This document shows positions 1 through 9,935 of a stretch of 64,000 bases of DNA, piece by piece. The stretch spans positions 186,001 to 250,000 of the forward strand of contig JAOTON010001919.1 of NCBI GenBank assembly GCA_034440635.1. The letters run 5' to 3'. This DNA is from Lepas anatifera (Eukaryota > Arthropoda > Thecostraca > Lepadidae). The position numbers and the translations under genes were made by a program. The stretch's first letter is position 1; the number at the start of each line of letters is the position of its first letter. The notes beneath the pieces are model-generated. The model searched no databases and was not told the origin of the DNA. It saw only the letters and a program-made list of their open reading frames with translations.

Positions 1-339
1 GTATAAGTTCATTTTACCTTTTCGCTGACCTTGGTATGTGATGTTAAAATGTCTGCGACTCTGGTCAGTTTTTACTTTTATTCTATTCATTTTGTTTTTA
101 TTTATATTATTGTTGTATTATTGTTCTGTTTTTTACGTATGACCTTTTGATTCTGTTTTAAAAACTTAACCTGTTTTACACCTTACTTGTTGAAATGTTG
201 TTGACTTGCTGCTTTTACCTTTGACACACTTTTAGCCCTGTGAGACGCTGAAACTATACTGTATATATCTTGTCTAGTGTTATGGGCGCCACATGACCCG
301 TGTTGTCGGTGCGCCCTTAAACACCAACGATGATGATAG
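1..339 (+). mobile_element. 3' end of a plus-strand I-type LINE
   Basis: No coding sequence is seen. The T-rich stretch leads into a conserved tail at about 281-338: ATGGGCGCC, a 20-25 nt loop, GGTGCGCCC, then GATGATGAT. The same tail, in the opposite orientation, ends eleven minus-strand LINE copies in this window, so this is read as the 3' UTR and 3' terminus of a plus-strand LINE whose body lies outside the window. It abuts a minus-strand LINE at 340, which is probably its insertion target. Confidence 0.75.
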
Positions 340-1293
340 CCTGTTTAAAAAGTATCAGATTGGAATTAGTAACACGCTTCTTGAGAATACGCAAAGCCCG
401 TTTCCTTTTCAAAATGGCATTTTTACATTCCAAGTTCCACCACGGAAGTGGAATATGCCTAAGTCTTTTTGATGTCATGGGTATAAAAACCTTAGCGGCC
501 GTGATAACCATGTCGTTGAACTTACTAACTGCCTAGGTTGCCGAGGCCCCCTCTATGGGGAGGTCCACCGGACCGCATGCACCCTCAAAGCGAGCCCAGT
601 CTGCGCAACGCATGTTCCAGCGGATCAGTAGGCTTGTTGGAGCACGTGGCCGGACTGGTTTAAGAACGATAGGATAGTGATCGCTGCCCAAAGTATCATC
701 GAGAGTGTTCCATTGGAACTGGCTGAGGAGAGAAGGGGAACAGACAGAAAGGTCTATGGCCGAGCACGAGCCAGATGGAAAAGTTATATGAGTGGAGCGA
801 CCAGTGTTTAGGATACAAAGGGAATTTAGGTGAAGAAAACGCTCTACAGTTCGGCCACGAGGGCCTGAGCGACCGGCGGGTTCACCCGAAGCAGGGCTAT
901 GAGCATTAAAATCACCCATTAGTATAAATGGGGCTGGAAGCTGATCTACTATGTTGTTTAGGTCATTGATGTTTAGACTGCAGCCCGGTGGAAGGTAAAT
1001 TGAGCAAATTGTCAATTTTAAAAATCCAAAGTCTACTCGGGCAGCTACTGCCTGCAGCCCTGTGATTAAGGCTATATGGTGACATGGGTTGGAATGGTGC
1101 ACCGCAACCATAACACCACCGTACGCGATTCTTTTCTAAATGTTTGATAATTTCTTATGTCAACGGCAGCCAAAGGAGGCAGCTTCGTCTCCTGGAGGCA
1201 TATAACTGAGGGGTTATACTCCGATAAAATGTGTTGTAGGTCTTAAAAGTTAGCTCGGAGACCTCGGCAGTTCCATTGTATGATTGATGTCAT
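340..1293 (-). pseudogene. LINE ORF2, endonuclease part only (I-type), broken
   Basis: This is the N-terminal APE-type endonuclease and following linker of a LINE ORF2. A start fits at 1291-1293, followed by the IQWNCRGL motif (endonuclease Asn). An in-frame TAA follows within about 15 codons. Further on are GDFNAH, the AIDLSVCS block and GSDHYPI, with the catalytic Asp/His positions kept. The linker continues to about 340, where the tail of an opposite-strand LINE begins, so the RT and RNase H parts are missing here. Sequence before GGVMVAVHH (about 1111-1265) is degenerate. It belongs with ORF1 immediately upstream. Non-functional as seen. Confidence 0.8.
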
Positions 1294-1329
1294 AAAGATT
1301 AAAAGAAACGGGCTTGTTAAATAGTACAT

Positions 1330-2973
1330 AAGTCGGCCTAACCCTTCCAAGGGGGACCGCAGCCCCCGTATGAGCCCCTAGATGGTGCCGGGGAGGGGCC
1401 GCCGAGCCGGTTACGGACCGGACCACGACCTCGTCCGGCATCCCGCGAGTTTCCGCGTGCCCTCGAGGTTTGCGGTTGGCTGGGGGGCTCTCAGCCGGAC
1501 GCTTAACCGGGGACCTTCCCCGGGAACAAGCTTCAAAATTCTTGCGGACTGCTGCCACAGTGGACGACTGAGTCTTGGAGAGAGGTTGTGTGGGCGCCAG
1601 GTCTGTGTCGGACGTGGACGGGGGCAGCGGCGCTGAGCCAGTGCCTCCGGCAGGTGGTTTGATGGGCGACAATGGGCGGCGCCTCCCCGTGGGAGAGGGC
1701 TTGCCTCTTCGTCCCACCACTGTCCAGCCCTCCAAGTCTGGCGGGGATTCGCCGCTGGGAGCCCGGCCAGCAGCCGTCGTCGGCCGGTGCTCAAGGGCAG
1801 GGTCAGATCCCCGCCCCCGCCCCCAGCGGGAGCTGGAGGTGGAGAAATAAAAGCGGGAGTGCTGCTCCGCTCCCGGTCCCCGTCCCGCAGGGAGGGGGGC
1901 TCTGGAGGAGGTGCCGCCGTCAGCTCAGGTGCCGGGGCGACGGACTGGCCAGAGATGACCAGCCCCATCTTACCTGCCAGGCGGACGAAGTCCGCAATGG
2001 TCAGGGATCGGATGACCTCCTCCGGGGTCATCCGTGATGGTGGTGGGGGTCCCACCGAAGCTGCATCAGAGTACTTTTTCCGCGGGTGGCGGGCCTCGTA
2101 GGCTTCACGGGCTTCTCCGAAGTTCAGGCGACCTTTAACCTTAATTGCCATGATCTCTTTTTCCTTTTGAAGTGAAGGGCAGTCGCGGTCAGTGGCAGAG
2201 TGAGGGAGCTGACCCTCGCCGCAGTTAACACAGTATTTATTGGCTGAGCAGTCATCGGCAACGTGATCGCTGGATCCACATCTGGCACATACGCGCTTGC
2301 CCCTACATGTGGTGGTGGTGTGGCCGTAGCGCTGGCATCTAAAGCATCTCATGGGTAACGGGATGAACAATCGGATGCCAATTCGGAGGTATCCTACATA
2401 TATGTGGTCGGGAATGTCGGGCTTGTCAAATGTCAGCACAATTGTATCGCTTTCCTCTATCTCAGAACCTCTCCTTGTCTTCATGCGTCGCGCATCAACA
2501 ACATCAAAATCAGCAAGGCCATCGACAATCTCATCATCACACACGCCTCTCAGCTCTGGACACCGGATAACACCTTTCGAGAAGTTCTTTGTTTTGTGTG
2601 GTTCGCAAGTGACCTTGAATGAGACTGATGTTTTCTTGCCGTTTACTCGCTTAGAGAATGATATTTGCGTCGTGTGTAGTGCCCGTTCTGCCTCCTTTGG
2701 GTCCTCAAACTCCAGCTCCAACGCACCATCCCTCAGACTATCGCAGCGTACAATATTTCCAAGACGGTCACATGCTTCCTTTTTCTGGAACGGGGATAGT
2801 GCGCCGAGACTGGATTCCAGTCCCTTCATGACCAGCACGCGTGGATTCGTCGGGTGAAGAGCTTTCGGTGCAGTACCTCCTCCTGGTGGAGGTCGGAGAG
2901 GTCCGGCTCTGGACTGATCTGGTACAGACGAAGATGTGAGGGGAGGGGGGTTTTCGAGGTTAGAGGTATCCAT
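1330..2973 (-). pseudogene. LINE ORF1 (Gag-like, CCHC zinc knuckles), frameshifted
   Basis: ORF1 of the same LINE as the adjacent endonuclease. It starts at an ATG at 2973 (MDTSNLENPPP). The N-terminal half contains the conserved RVLVMKGL and a fold shared with the other ORF1 copies here. CCHC knuckles follow (CFRCQRYGHTTTTC, CARCGSSDHVADDC, then CVNCGEG), and then a proline-rich C-terminal region. Comparison with the intact ORF1 at 35950-37605 shows the reading frame shifts near 1735-1770: the C-terminal block (GWTVVGRRGK, RKNFE, RGRSPVKRPA) continues in another frame. The protein would be an RNA-binding nucleocapsid-like partner of ORF2. Decayed copy. Confidence 0.85.
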
Positions 2974-2986
2974 GGAAGTATTGTTT

Positions 2987-4083
2987 GAATTCAGCCAGCC
3001 ACGTGCGCCCCCCTTCCGACGAGGGTGCTACTAGGCGAGACGACACACGGGCTGGCTATACGGGGGGAGACGTCGCCGTTACCCCCCCCCTGCCCCGACA
3101 ACAGTCCCCCCTTGCACCTAGCCTAGACGACCCGTGCGGGGCGCAGACACCCCACCCTCCCCGGGTGAAGTTGGGACTTCACCCAAGGAGGGAGGGGCAG
3201 CCGAACCCCACCAAAGGCCGACAGACTTTTACAATGCTGCTAGTCTTGTCGATGCCCTCAAGAGTTCCCCGCCCTTGCAGAAATCCAGACCAAAAAAGAG
3301 TGTTGCTAGAGGACGACGAACGAACACAGCGCCTCCCTCAGCTCAGCTACCAGGACTCCTTCATTCCGGGGTACGGGTCGGTGCGCAGCTCACCTTAAAA
3401 AGACAGGCGCCCTCGCACGGCCTCATCGGAGCAGGCGACTACCACCTGCTCGTCACAACTGATTCCCGGCTGGTCCGAGAGAAGCGAGCCCCCGGCCCGC
3501 AGGGCCGGCGATTAGAGGAATCCAATCGCCAGCCATACGAGCCGGAGGCCCACATACACCCAGACCATCCAGGAATCATAGGCACGTGCAAGGACGCCCA
3601 TAATACTGGGATAATGTGGGTAACTGGGAAGTTATGAGTTGGAAAAGGTAGAGGGTTGGTCTGCGCTGTCCAGCCCAGACACGCGCCGCACGCGACCGAG
3701 GTGTCCACACTCAAGACGAGCCAGAGTGCACACACCCCCGCCACCCGCAGAGACACGCCGGGCCAGACAACGCAGACAGTGGGCAGGAGGGGTGTTTAGG
3801 AGTGGACAGAAAAGATACGGATGGAAAGGCATGGAGAGAGATAAGGAAATAAGGAAAGAAGAGGAAAAGGAACAAGGAGTTGGTGGGATTTGAATTTAGG
3901 AAGGCCAAGAAAGGATGAGAATGGCAGTTTCGATTTGGCCCCTTACCCGAAGGCGGGGGGCGAAATCCATCCTGCCAACTGGGGTCGCGGGTGTCGTCAC
4001 ATCCCGTACCCAATTATCCATGTGCCGGACAAGTCAGCAGGAGCAGACGAGTCCAGCAGATGGAAATCGGTCCCCTGCGGGGG
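2987..4083 (-). other. LINE 5' UTR unit 1 (ORF1-proximal)
   Basis: GC-rich ~1.1-kb block lying just upstream of ORF1 on the minus strand. Near-identical blocks occur at 4086-5204, 15393-16501 and 62105-63223, and a partial one at 55423-55938. Every copy starts on the minus strand with CCCCGCAGGGGACC (or one C fewer), which defines the LINE 5' end, and finishes at the GCACGTGGCTGG motif 15-25 nt before the ORF1 start codon. This unit reads GGAGAGAGATAAGG at about 3832-3845, placing it with the 15393-16501 and 55423-55938 sublineage. It presumably carries the internal promoter (inference). Confidence 0.8.
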
Positions 4084-4085
4084 TT

Positions 4086-5204
4086 CGACCAGCCACGTGC
4101 GCCCCCCTTCCAACGAAGGTGCTACAAGGCGAGACGACGCACGGGCTGGCTATACGGGGGAGACGCCGCCGTTACAGAGGGGGCAGAGAGACTCACCAAA
4201 CCCCCTGCCTCGACGACGGTCCCCCCTTGCACCTAGCCTAGACGACCCCGGGAGGGGCACGGACACCCCCCTCCCCGGGTGAAATCGGGACCTCACCAAG
4301 GGAGGGAGGGACAGCCGAGCCCCACCAAAGGCCGACAGACTTTTACAATGCTGCTACTCTTGTCGATGCCTTCAAGAGTTCCGCGCCCTTGCGGAAATCC
4401 AGACCAAAGTAGAGTGTTGCTAGAGGCACACGAACGAACACAAAGCCTACCTCAGCTCAGCTACCAGGACTCCTTCATCCTGGGGTACAGGTCGGTGCGC
4501 AGCTCACCTTAAGAAGACAGGCGCCCCCACACGGCCTCATCGGATCAGGCGACTACCACCTGCTCGTCACAACTGATCCCCGGCTGGTCCGAGAGAAGCG
4601 AGCCCCCCGGCTCGCAGGGCCGGCGATTAGAGGGATCCAATCGTCAGCCACACGAGCCGGAGGCCCACGTACACCCAGACCATCCAGGAATCATAGGCAC
4701 GTGCGGGGACGCCCATGACACTGGGAAAAGGTGGGTAACTGGGAGGTTATAAGTTGGAAAAGGAAGCGGCTCGGTCTGCGCTGTCCAGCCCAGCCGCGCG
4801 CCACACGCTACCGAGATGTCCACACTCAAGACGAGCAAGAGTGCACACATCCCCGCCACACACGGAGACACGCCGGGCTAGGACATCGCGGACAGTGGAT
4901 AGGAGCGGTATTTAGGAGTGGGCAGAAAGGATACGGGTGGAAAGGCATGGATACACAAGGAAATAAGGAAAGAAGAGGAAAAGGAACAAGGAGTGGGTGG
5001 GATTTGAAGTTAGGAGGGCTAAGAAAGGATGAGGATGGCAGTTTCGATTTGGCCTCTCGCCCGAAGGCGAGGGGCGAAACCCATCCTGCCAACTGGGGTC
5101 GCGGGTGTCGTCACATCCCGTACCCAATTATTCATGTGCCGGACCAGTCAGCAGGTGCCAACAAGTCCGGCAGATGAAAATTGGTCCCCTGCGGGGTTGC
5201 CATG
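4086..5204 (-). repeat. LINE 5' UTR unit 2 (tandem duplicate)
   Basis: A second complete copy of the 5' UTR unit directly upstream (minus strand) of unit 1, joined head to tail: the 3' end of this unit (GTGGCTGGTCGAAC) runs straight into the CCCCGCAGGGG start of unit 1. It resembles the 62105-63223 unit more than unit 1, for example ATGGATACACAAGG at about 4947 instead of the GGAGAGA version, and AGAGGCACACGAACG at about 4421. It lacks the last ~20 nt before an ORF1 start. Its 5' end at 5204 abuts a LINE RNase H fragment. Confidence 0.8.
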
Positions 5205-5569
5205 CACTGCGAAGGTGAGTACACATATATGGGTACAAATCTCTAGCGGGGACTCGTTGCGCACGCCTGCAGGACCTACGGGAAGCACGTCGGGCCGCTG
5301 CGCCTGCCACTTCATTCAATTGTATTCCAACATGACTTGGGATCCAGCAGAGTGTTACATACTTTCCCAGTCTGGCGAGGCGGGTTAAGCGCAGGACAAT
5401 GTTTAAAACAAGTCCATCACTTGGGTTGAAACCACTCACAGCTTGAATGCTGCTAAGGCTATCGGTGAAAATAACGTATTTCGTGGCATCACTAACTTCG
5501 ATAAAGCATAGAGATTTATCCAAGGCGGTGAGTTCAGAGGTGAAAACCGATGAAAAAGATGAAAGTGTT
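5205..5569 (-). pseudogene. LINE ORF2 RNase H fragment
   Basis: Minus-strand fragment of an I-type LINE RNase H domain: FTSELTALD-like sequence, then FTDSLSSIQAV, then CWIPSHVGIQLNE, then a decayed C-terminal piece ending in DLYPYMCTHLRSAW. The expected fourth catalytic Asp after NE is not present (NEVAGAAARRA). It is cut at 5205 by the 5' end of the neighbouring LINE and at about 5570 by the 3' tail of the next LINE. It matches the family of 5570-7576, 7577-8457 and 23891-28366. Confidence 0.75.
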
Positions 5570-5639
5570 AGTTAGTTATTTGGGCTTAAGGGGCCGCACC
5601 AGCCTGAAAAGGCCATATGGCGCCCAAAACAAAACAGTC

Positions 5640-6212
5640 GCTAAAAGTGTTCCATCTGGAACAAGAAGAATGCGTGATTCAGAGACTCATTACCCCTTTC
5701 GGTGTCAATACCTCGCTGTGCGGGTGAATGGCAAAGCAAACAGAGAAGTGCACACACTACTAACATCAGTCCCTCCTGTACTGAAAAAACCGACACCCCA
5801 CAAGATCCACCAGGTAATGCCGCGCAGAGAGCGCCCGGCACGAGGCGTTGGGGCGTCAGTTACGACGCCCACTCCGTACCCCCGGACCCAGGGGGCCCGG
5901 GAGTACGGGGAGCCCCTGAGTCCGCCCGGGCGCCCAGCAAACAGCTGGGCACCCAGACGGACTCCCCCTGCGCTGCCCTCCTACGGAAGACGAGCGCAAG
6001 CCACATTTTCATGTGATCCACGCCCGCCCTCCGCCGGACGGCAGTGTAGTCCCAGCACGGGGCGTGAGACTCCACAGGAGGAGTCGGGCGCTCTGCGCCA
6101 GGCAGCCCTCCGCGCAGCGTCACCCGGAGGACTCCCAGGGTATGTGCACAAGGCATTAGGCTACAGTGTGCCAAACAGTGTTCATCTGAGATCCTCACAG
6201 AGCATGCTGTGC
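5640..6212 (-). other. LINE 3' UTR
   Basis: Non-coding stretch between the ORF2 stop at about 6213 and the tail. It is GC-rich with short inverted repeats (for example GGGCGCCCAGC...GCTGGGCACCC around 5927-5953). No host gene is seen. A related block (GGCGCCCACCCCGCGCC...CCCAGGGGCCCGGG) is present in the 3' UTR at 7656-8049. Confidence 0.6.
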
Positions 6213-7170
6213 TTAACCAGGGTCATAGATGATTCTAAAATTGATGGCCTTCAGGAAAGTCAGCACTTGTTCGATCAAACGGGAGTCGCGACCAACCATC
6301 TCTGACATAGCGAAAGGCTCCTGTCTCTCGCCAAAGTGTGTGGTTCTCTCTCCGTTATACCCAGGGCAGGACGTCAGCACGTGCCTGACTGACAAGGGTG
6401 CACCGCAACGCAGGCAGGACGGCCTCGCTTCCCCACAAAGGAGGTAACGATGGGTGGCCAATATATGGCCGGAACGTAATCTGCAGAGGGCCACCTCCTC
6501 TCGCCGACATCGGCGCGATGCACACTGCCACTCACCAAGTCCAGGCTTTATCTCGAACAGCTTGCTGCTCGCAAGCACCTCCCACGACTGCTGCCAGGCC
6601 TTGCGGAGGTGATACAATAGATGGGGGAACAAGTCCCTGGCCGGGATTGGAAGTCGACGTGAACATGTTCTTTCCGCTGCACGCTTTGCCGCTGCAGCTG
6701 CTGCCTCATTGCCTCCTATTCCTACATGGCTGGGTATCCAACACACCTGAATCTTCTTTTGATTTTGCCCTAATCGTGAGATGTGTAGGCGTATCTTACG
6801 CACAAGACCATCGCTCGGGTTGAAGATTTTTAATGCCTGCACGCTGCTGAGTGAGTCGGTAAAAATTACGAAACTATTCTCTTCACACGTTTCAATATAA
6901 CATAGAGCTTTTGAAATCGCGATCAATTCAGATGTGAACACCGATGCATACGATGGAAGCGAAAAGGTTCTGGTCGTGGGGCCCACAACGAAGAGCATCC
7001 TACACCAGCTCTCGTCTTCGACCCATCAGTGAATATCTTTACATATTCACTGTAATGTGAAATGTGATCTAAGGCTAGAGCATTCATTTCTACCGGGGGG
7101 ACACTAGATTTCGCGTAACCAGCAAGAGATGAGTCTGTCTCAGTTTCTGCAATCTGCCAAGGTGGGATTT

Positions 7171-7291
7171 ATCATCATCATAGTTGGGGTTTAAGGGCGC
7201 GTCGACTGCAGTGGTCATATTGCGCCCATAACTTAGCATATTGCGCACAGAGGAAAGATATGTAGATATAAAACGAGACTTTTCGAGTCAA
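7171..7291 (-). mobile_element. 121-bp tail-only LINE insertion with 14-bp TSD
   Basis: CCAAGGTGGGATTT stands on both sides (7157-7170 and 7292-7305), a perfect 14-bp target-site duplication. The insert consists only of the extreme 3' end of a LINE: ATC/ATG repeats, the hairpin tail, then about 55 nt of 3' UTR. The same sequence forms the 3' end of the longer LINE at 46050-49221, so it is a severely 5'-truncated copy of that family. It splits the RT-RNase H linker of the surrounding LINE. Confidence 0.93.
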
Positions 7292-7576
7292 CCAAGGTGG
7301 GATTTCGGACGGTTCGTCAAGGGCAATCATTCGCCGTTGGACTCCACTTTCCAATGCTAAATTTCGCGCACGAACACAGAAAGGCAATCCCCTGCGAAGG
7401 TCATCAAAAAGCTGCACAACTCGGCGCAAAAAGACCATCTTATATGTTGGGTGGCTCGGAAGTTGTGCCAGCTTGTATGCGTACCTCTGGCCAAGAAGGC
7501 GACGCCGCATCGCCAGTGGAGGTTCCTTCGCTTCGACAAGCAGGCTGCTTGTCGGTGTGGTGCAAAAAGCACCTGT

Positions 7577-8457
7577 AGCGATTGATTGATTCATTGATTG
7601 ATTATTGGGTTTTAGGGGCGCGCCAACCTGCGAGGTCATATAGCGCCCATAACACTTCTCTGCAGTCAAAGCTTATAATTTTGCCTGTCTTTAGGGGAAA
7701 GTAAAGTCTCGTCTAAAGTGAACTAATATTTACATTAAAGAGTGATTCTTTCACATCGTAGTTATGATTCTCACTGCACGGATGCATGGTCACAGATTCA
7801 AACAGGTTTACCGCGCCGGCAGGCGCTCCGGCGCGGGGCGCCGGGGCATCACTTCCGGCGCCCACCCCGCGCCAACGGACCCAGGGGCCCGGGGGCACGG
7901 GGGCAGCCTAGACGCCGGACTTAAGCCCGACGTCTAACGGAGGCCCTCCCCGTCGCTCCGAGACTTGAAAGGCCCCGGAGCGAAAGGGAGGACCCGCCAA
8001 ATCGGCGCCAGGCGCCTATCAGCGCGGTTGACTACCACAACACACACTTTTAACCAGGATCAAATATTATCGTAAAGTCAATTTCTCTAAGATAGGACAG
8101 CACCCGTTCAACCATACTGGAGTCACGGCCGATCAATTCTAAAAGTGCTGACTCCTGCCGGTGCACGCCAAAATGCAAAGAACTGTGTCTAGCATATTCC
8201 GGGCACGAGACTAGCACGTGTCGGACCGACAGGGGCGCCGCACATCGCTGACATTGTGGTCGAGGTTCGCCGCATAACAGATATCGGTGAGTGGCCAGCG
8301 TGTGGCCAGTCCGCAATCAACACAACGCCACCTCCTCACGGCGGTTAGGCCGCAGCGAGGATGGCCACTCACCGATCTCAGGTTTGATAACTTTCAACTT
8401 GTTATTTATTTTATCATTCCATTGGTCTTGCCATACACTGCGAAGGTGAGTACATAT
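7577..8457 (-). pseudogene. 5'-truncated I-type LINE (RNase H end, 3' UTR, tail)
   Basis: The tail at about 7577-7655 ends in GATTGATT-type repeats rather than GAT repeats and is followed by the GGGCGCGCC...GCGCCC hairpin. A 3' UTR of about 390 bp follows. The C-terminal ORF2 part at 8050-8316 has GHTLATHRYLLCG, the knuckle CQRCAAPLSVRHVLVSC and ends FTIIFDPG. At 8457 it is interrupted by the foldback element; the LINE sequence resumes at 23807 (GTACATATATATGGG...) and runs to 23890, matching the related fragment at 5222-5300. Confidence 0.8.
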
Positions 8458-9648
8458 TAGGCCATGTCGTGATCACCACTTTTTCACAGGATCTTTGATT
8501 TCCGGGTGTTTTCTGATGTATTAATGGTCGCTGATCACGTTTTTCCGGTCGGAAATGTCGAATTCGAAAAATATTTGCCCGCGCAAGCCGTTTGAAATTC
8601 TTCCGGTTTGCCAAAATTTCGATGTTTTCATATCTCACGGACAATAAAATGCAACTTATGTATGGAAAGGGCCACAGAACTTTTAAACCATTGAATGTGA
8701 ACAATTTGAAACCTTTTTTGACTCCTTAAAATATATACTTGCCTGATAAAGTACCGTGGAAAGACGGGGATGTTTGAGCTTAAAAAGATGATAATAGATG
8801 GCGCGCATGACGCAGCCGTCAACCACTGTCCCGCTACGTCGCTTATGTCAAGAAGCTATTAGCCAAAGGAGCTGGATATAGGATTTGAGCCTATTATGGA
8901 TTCGATGAATGAACATTTACCTTCACAAGATGATCTAGATTTCTCTCGCTTGCAGTTTTAAATATTATTGGTAATGGTTGCTTTCAAAGCAGGTACACTT
9001 AAGATCAGCCAGCCATATATAGATTAGGTATCTAAGTATGTAGTCACTGCGGATCAATTTCAAGTATCAAAATGTATGCAAGAGCCAGTCGATTATATTT
9101 AGATTAGTCTTGCTATCACTAGCAAGGAGAATACCGCATTTCGGGAAAAATGAAGCTACACCACACCTAGCGCCGCCGTCAAGCCATGTATGCTGCCGCT
9201 TAACCAGCTCTCGACTGGGGCTGACGTTGGTGGTCACATTATGATGCTGCAGCTTGAAGAGATGGAGGCCAGAGAAGTGGACCAATTTCACGTTTCAATA
9301 GCTTGAAAATTCGAACCGACCGCTGATGAAGTTACCGAGACTTACAGAAGAGCATCTGTGACAGCAAGAAACAAGTACAAAGTTCGCTGTGAAATAAGGA
9401 AGCATTGTAACCTGAAGGAAGAGATCAGAAGGCGCCTACAAAACATGAAGATATTGTAAGTATGGACAAAGCATGACAACATTGTTTGACATATAAAGCA
9501 GAGTTTTACCATCAAAGGCATCGGCAAACAGAACATTTCTGGAACACCAGCGAGAAGCACAGAAGTTATATCTTTGTGGCTTGGATGCAGTCGTGACGGA
9601 CCATTGGAGACGGCAGCAGCTGCGGCAAGCCACTGCTGCTGCCGCCAA
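8458..9648. repeat. Left inverted arm of the foldback element
   Basis: The arm contains no convincing gene. Read on the minus strand it matches the right arm almost base for base, for example TTTCAAATTGTTCACATTC (about 8696-8714) against 23551-23569, and CAGCTCTCGACTGGGG (9209-9224) against the inverse at 17150-17165. Differences are scattered substitutions and small indels, so the arms have aged since they were copied or last homogenised. Confidence 0.85.
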
Positions 9649-9935
9649 TAAGGTCTGATCGAGAAGCCGGCTCGTCCGCATTCGAGCACAATAATATGAC
9701 AATCACCCGGACAAGTCTACAAACCACTTCCGTGTAGCATCATCATCATCATCATTGTTGGGGTTTTTGGGCGCACCGACAGCTGGGTCATATGGCGCCC
9801 ATAACATTAAATGAAGTACTGTGGGGGCTGCAACAGGTCAGGTGCTAATAAAAAGGAGGTTTATACGTAAAAAGTACTAACCCTGTGGTGTTACCATTTG
9901 TGTGTGTCTGCTACATAAATGAAGTGAAAAAAAAA

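Larger units (their letters stand above)
5570..7576 (-). pseudogene. 5'-truncated I-type LINE: RT thumb, RNase H, 3' UTR and tail
   Basis: The 3' tail lies at about 5570-5627 (simple repeat TTAGTTA, then the GGGCTTAAGG...GGCGCCC hairpin variant). A 3' UTR of about 580 bp follows. The C-terminal coding part is at 6213-6998 with FTSELIAIS, IFTDSLSSVQAL, CWIPSHVG and the C-terminal knuckle CLRCGAPLSVRHVLTSC. The region 7000-7576 encodes the RT-RNase H connection (LLVEAKEPPLAMRRRLLGQRYAYKLAQ) in other frames. The RNase H motif reads GGNEAAAAAAK, so the last catalytic Asp is replaced. A frameshift near 6990-7010 separates FTDGSK from the rest. A 121-bp LINE tail is inserted at 7171-7291. The 5' part is cut at 7577 by another LINE tail. 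Confidence 0.8.

Noticed and set aside
9738..9764. CAT/ATG repeats as an independent microsatellite locus
   Set aside because: They are the 3' terminal repeats of LINE insertions, immediately next to the TSD.
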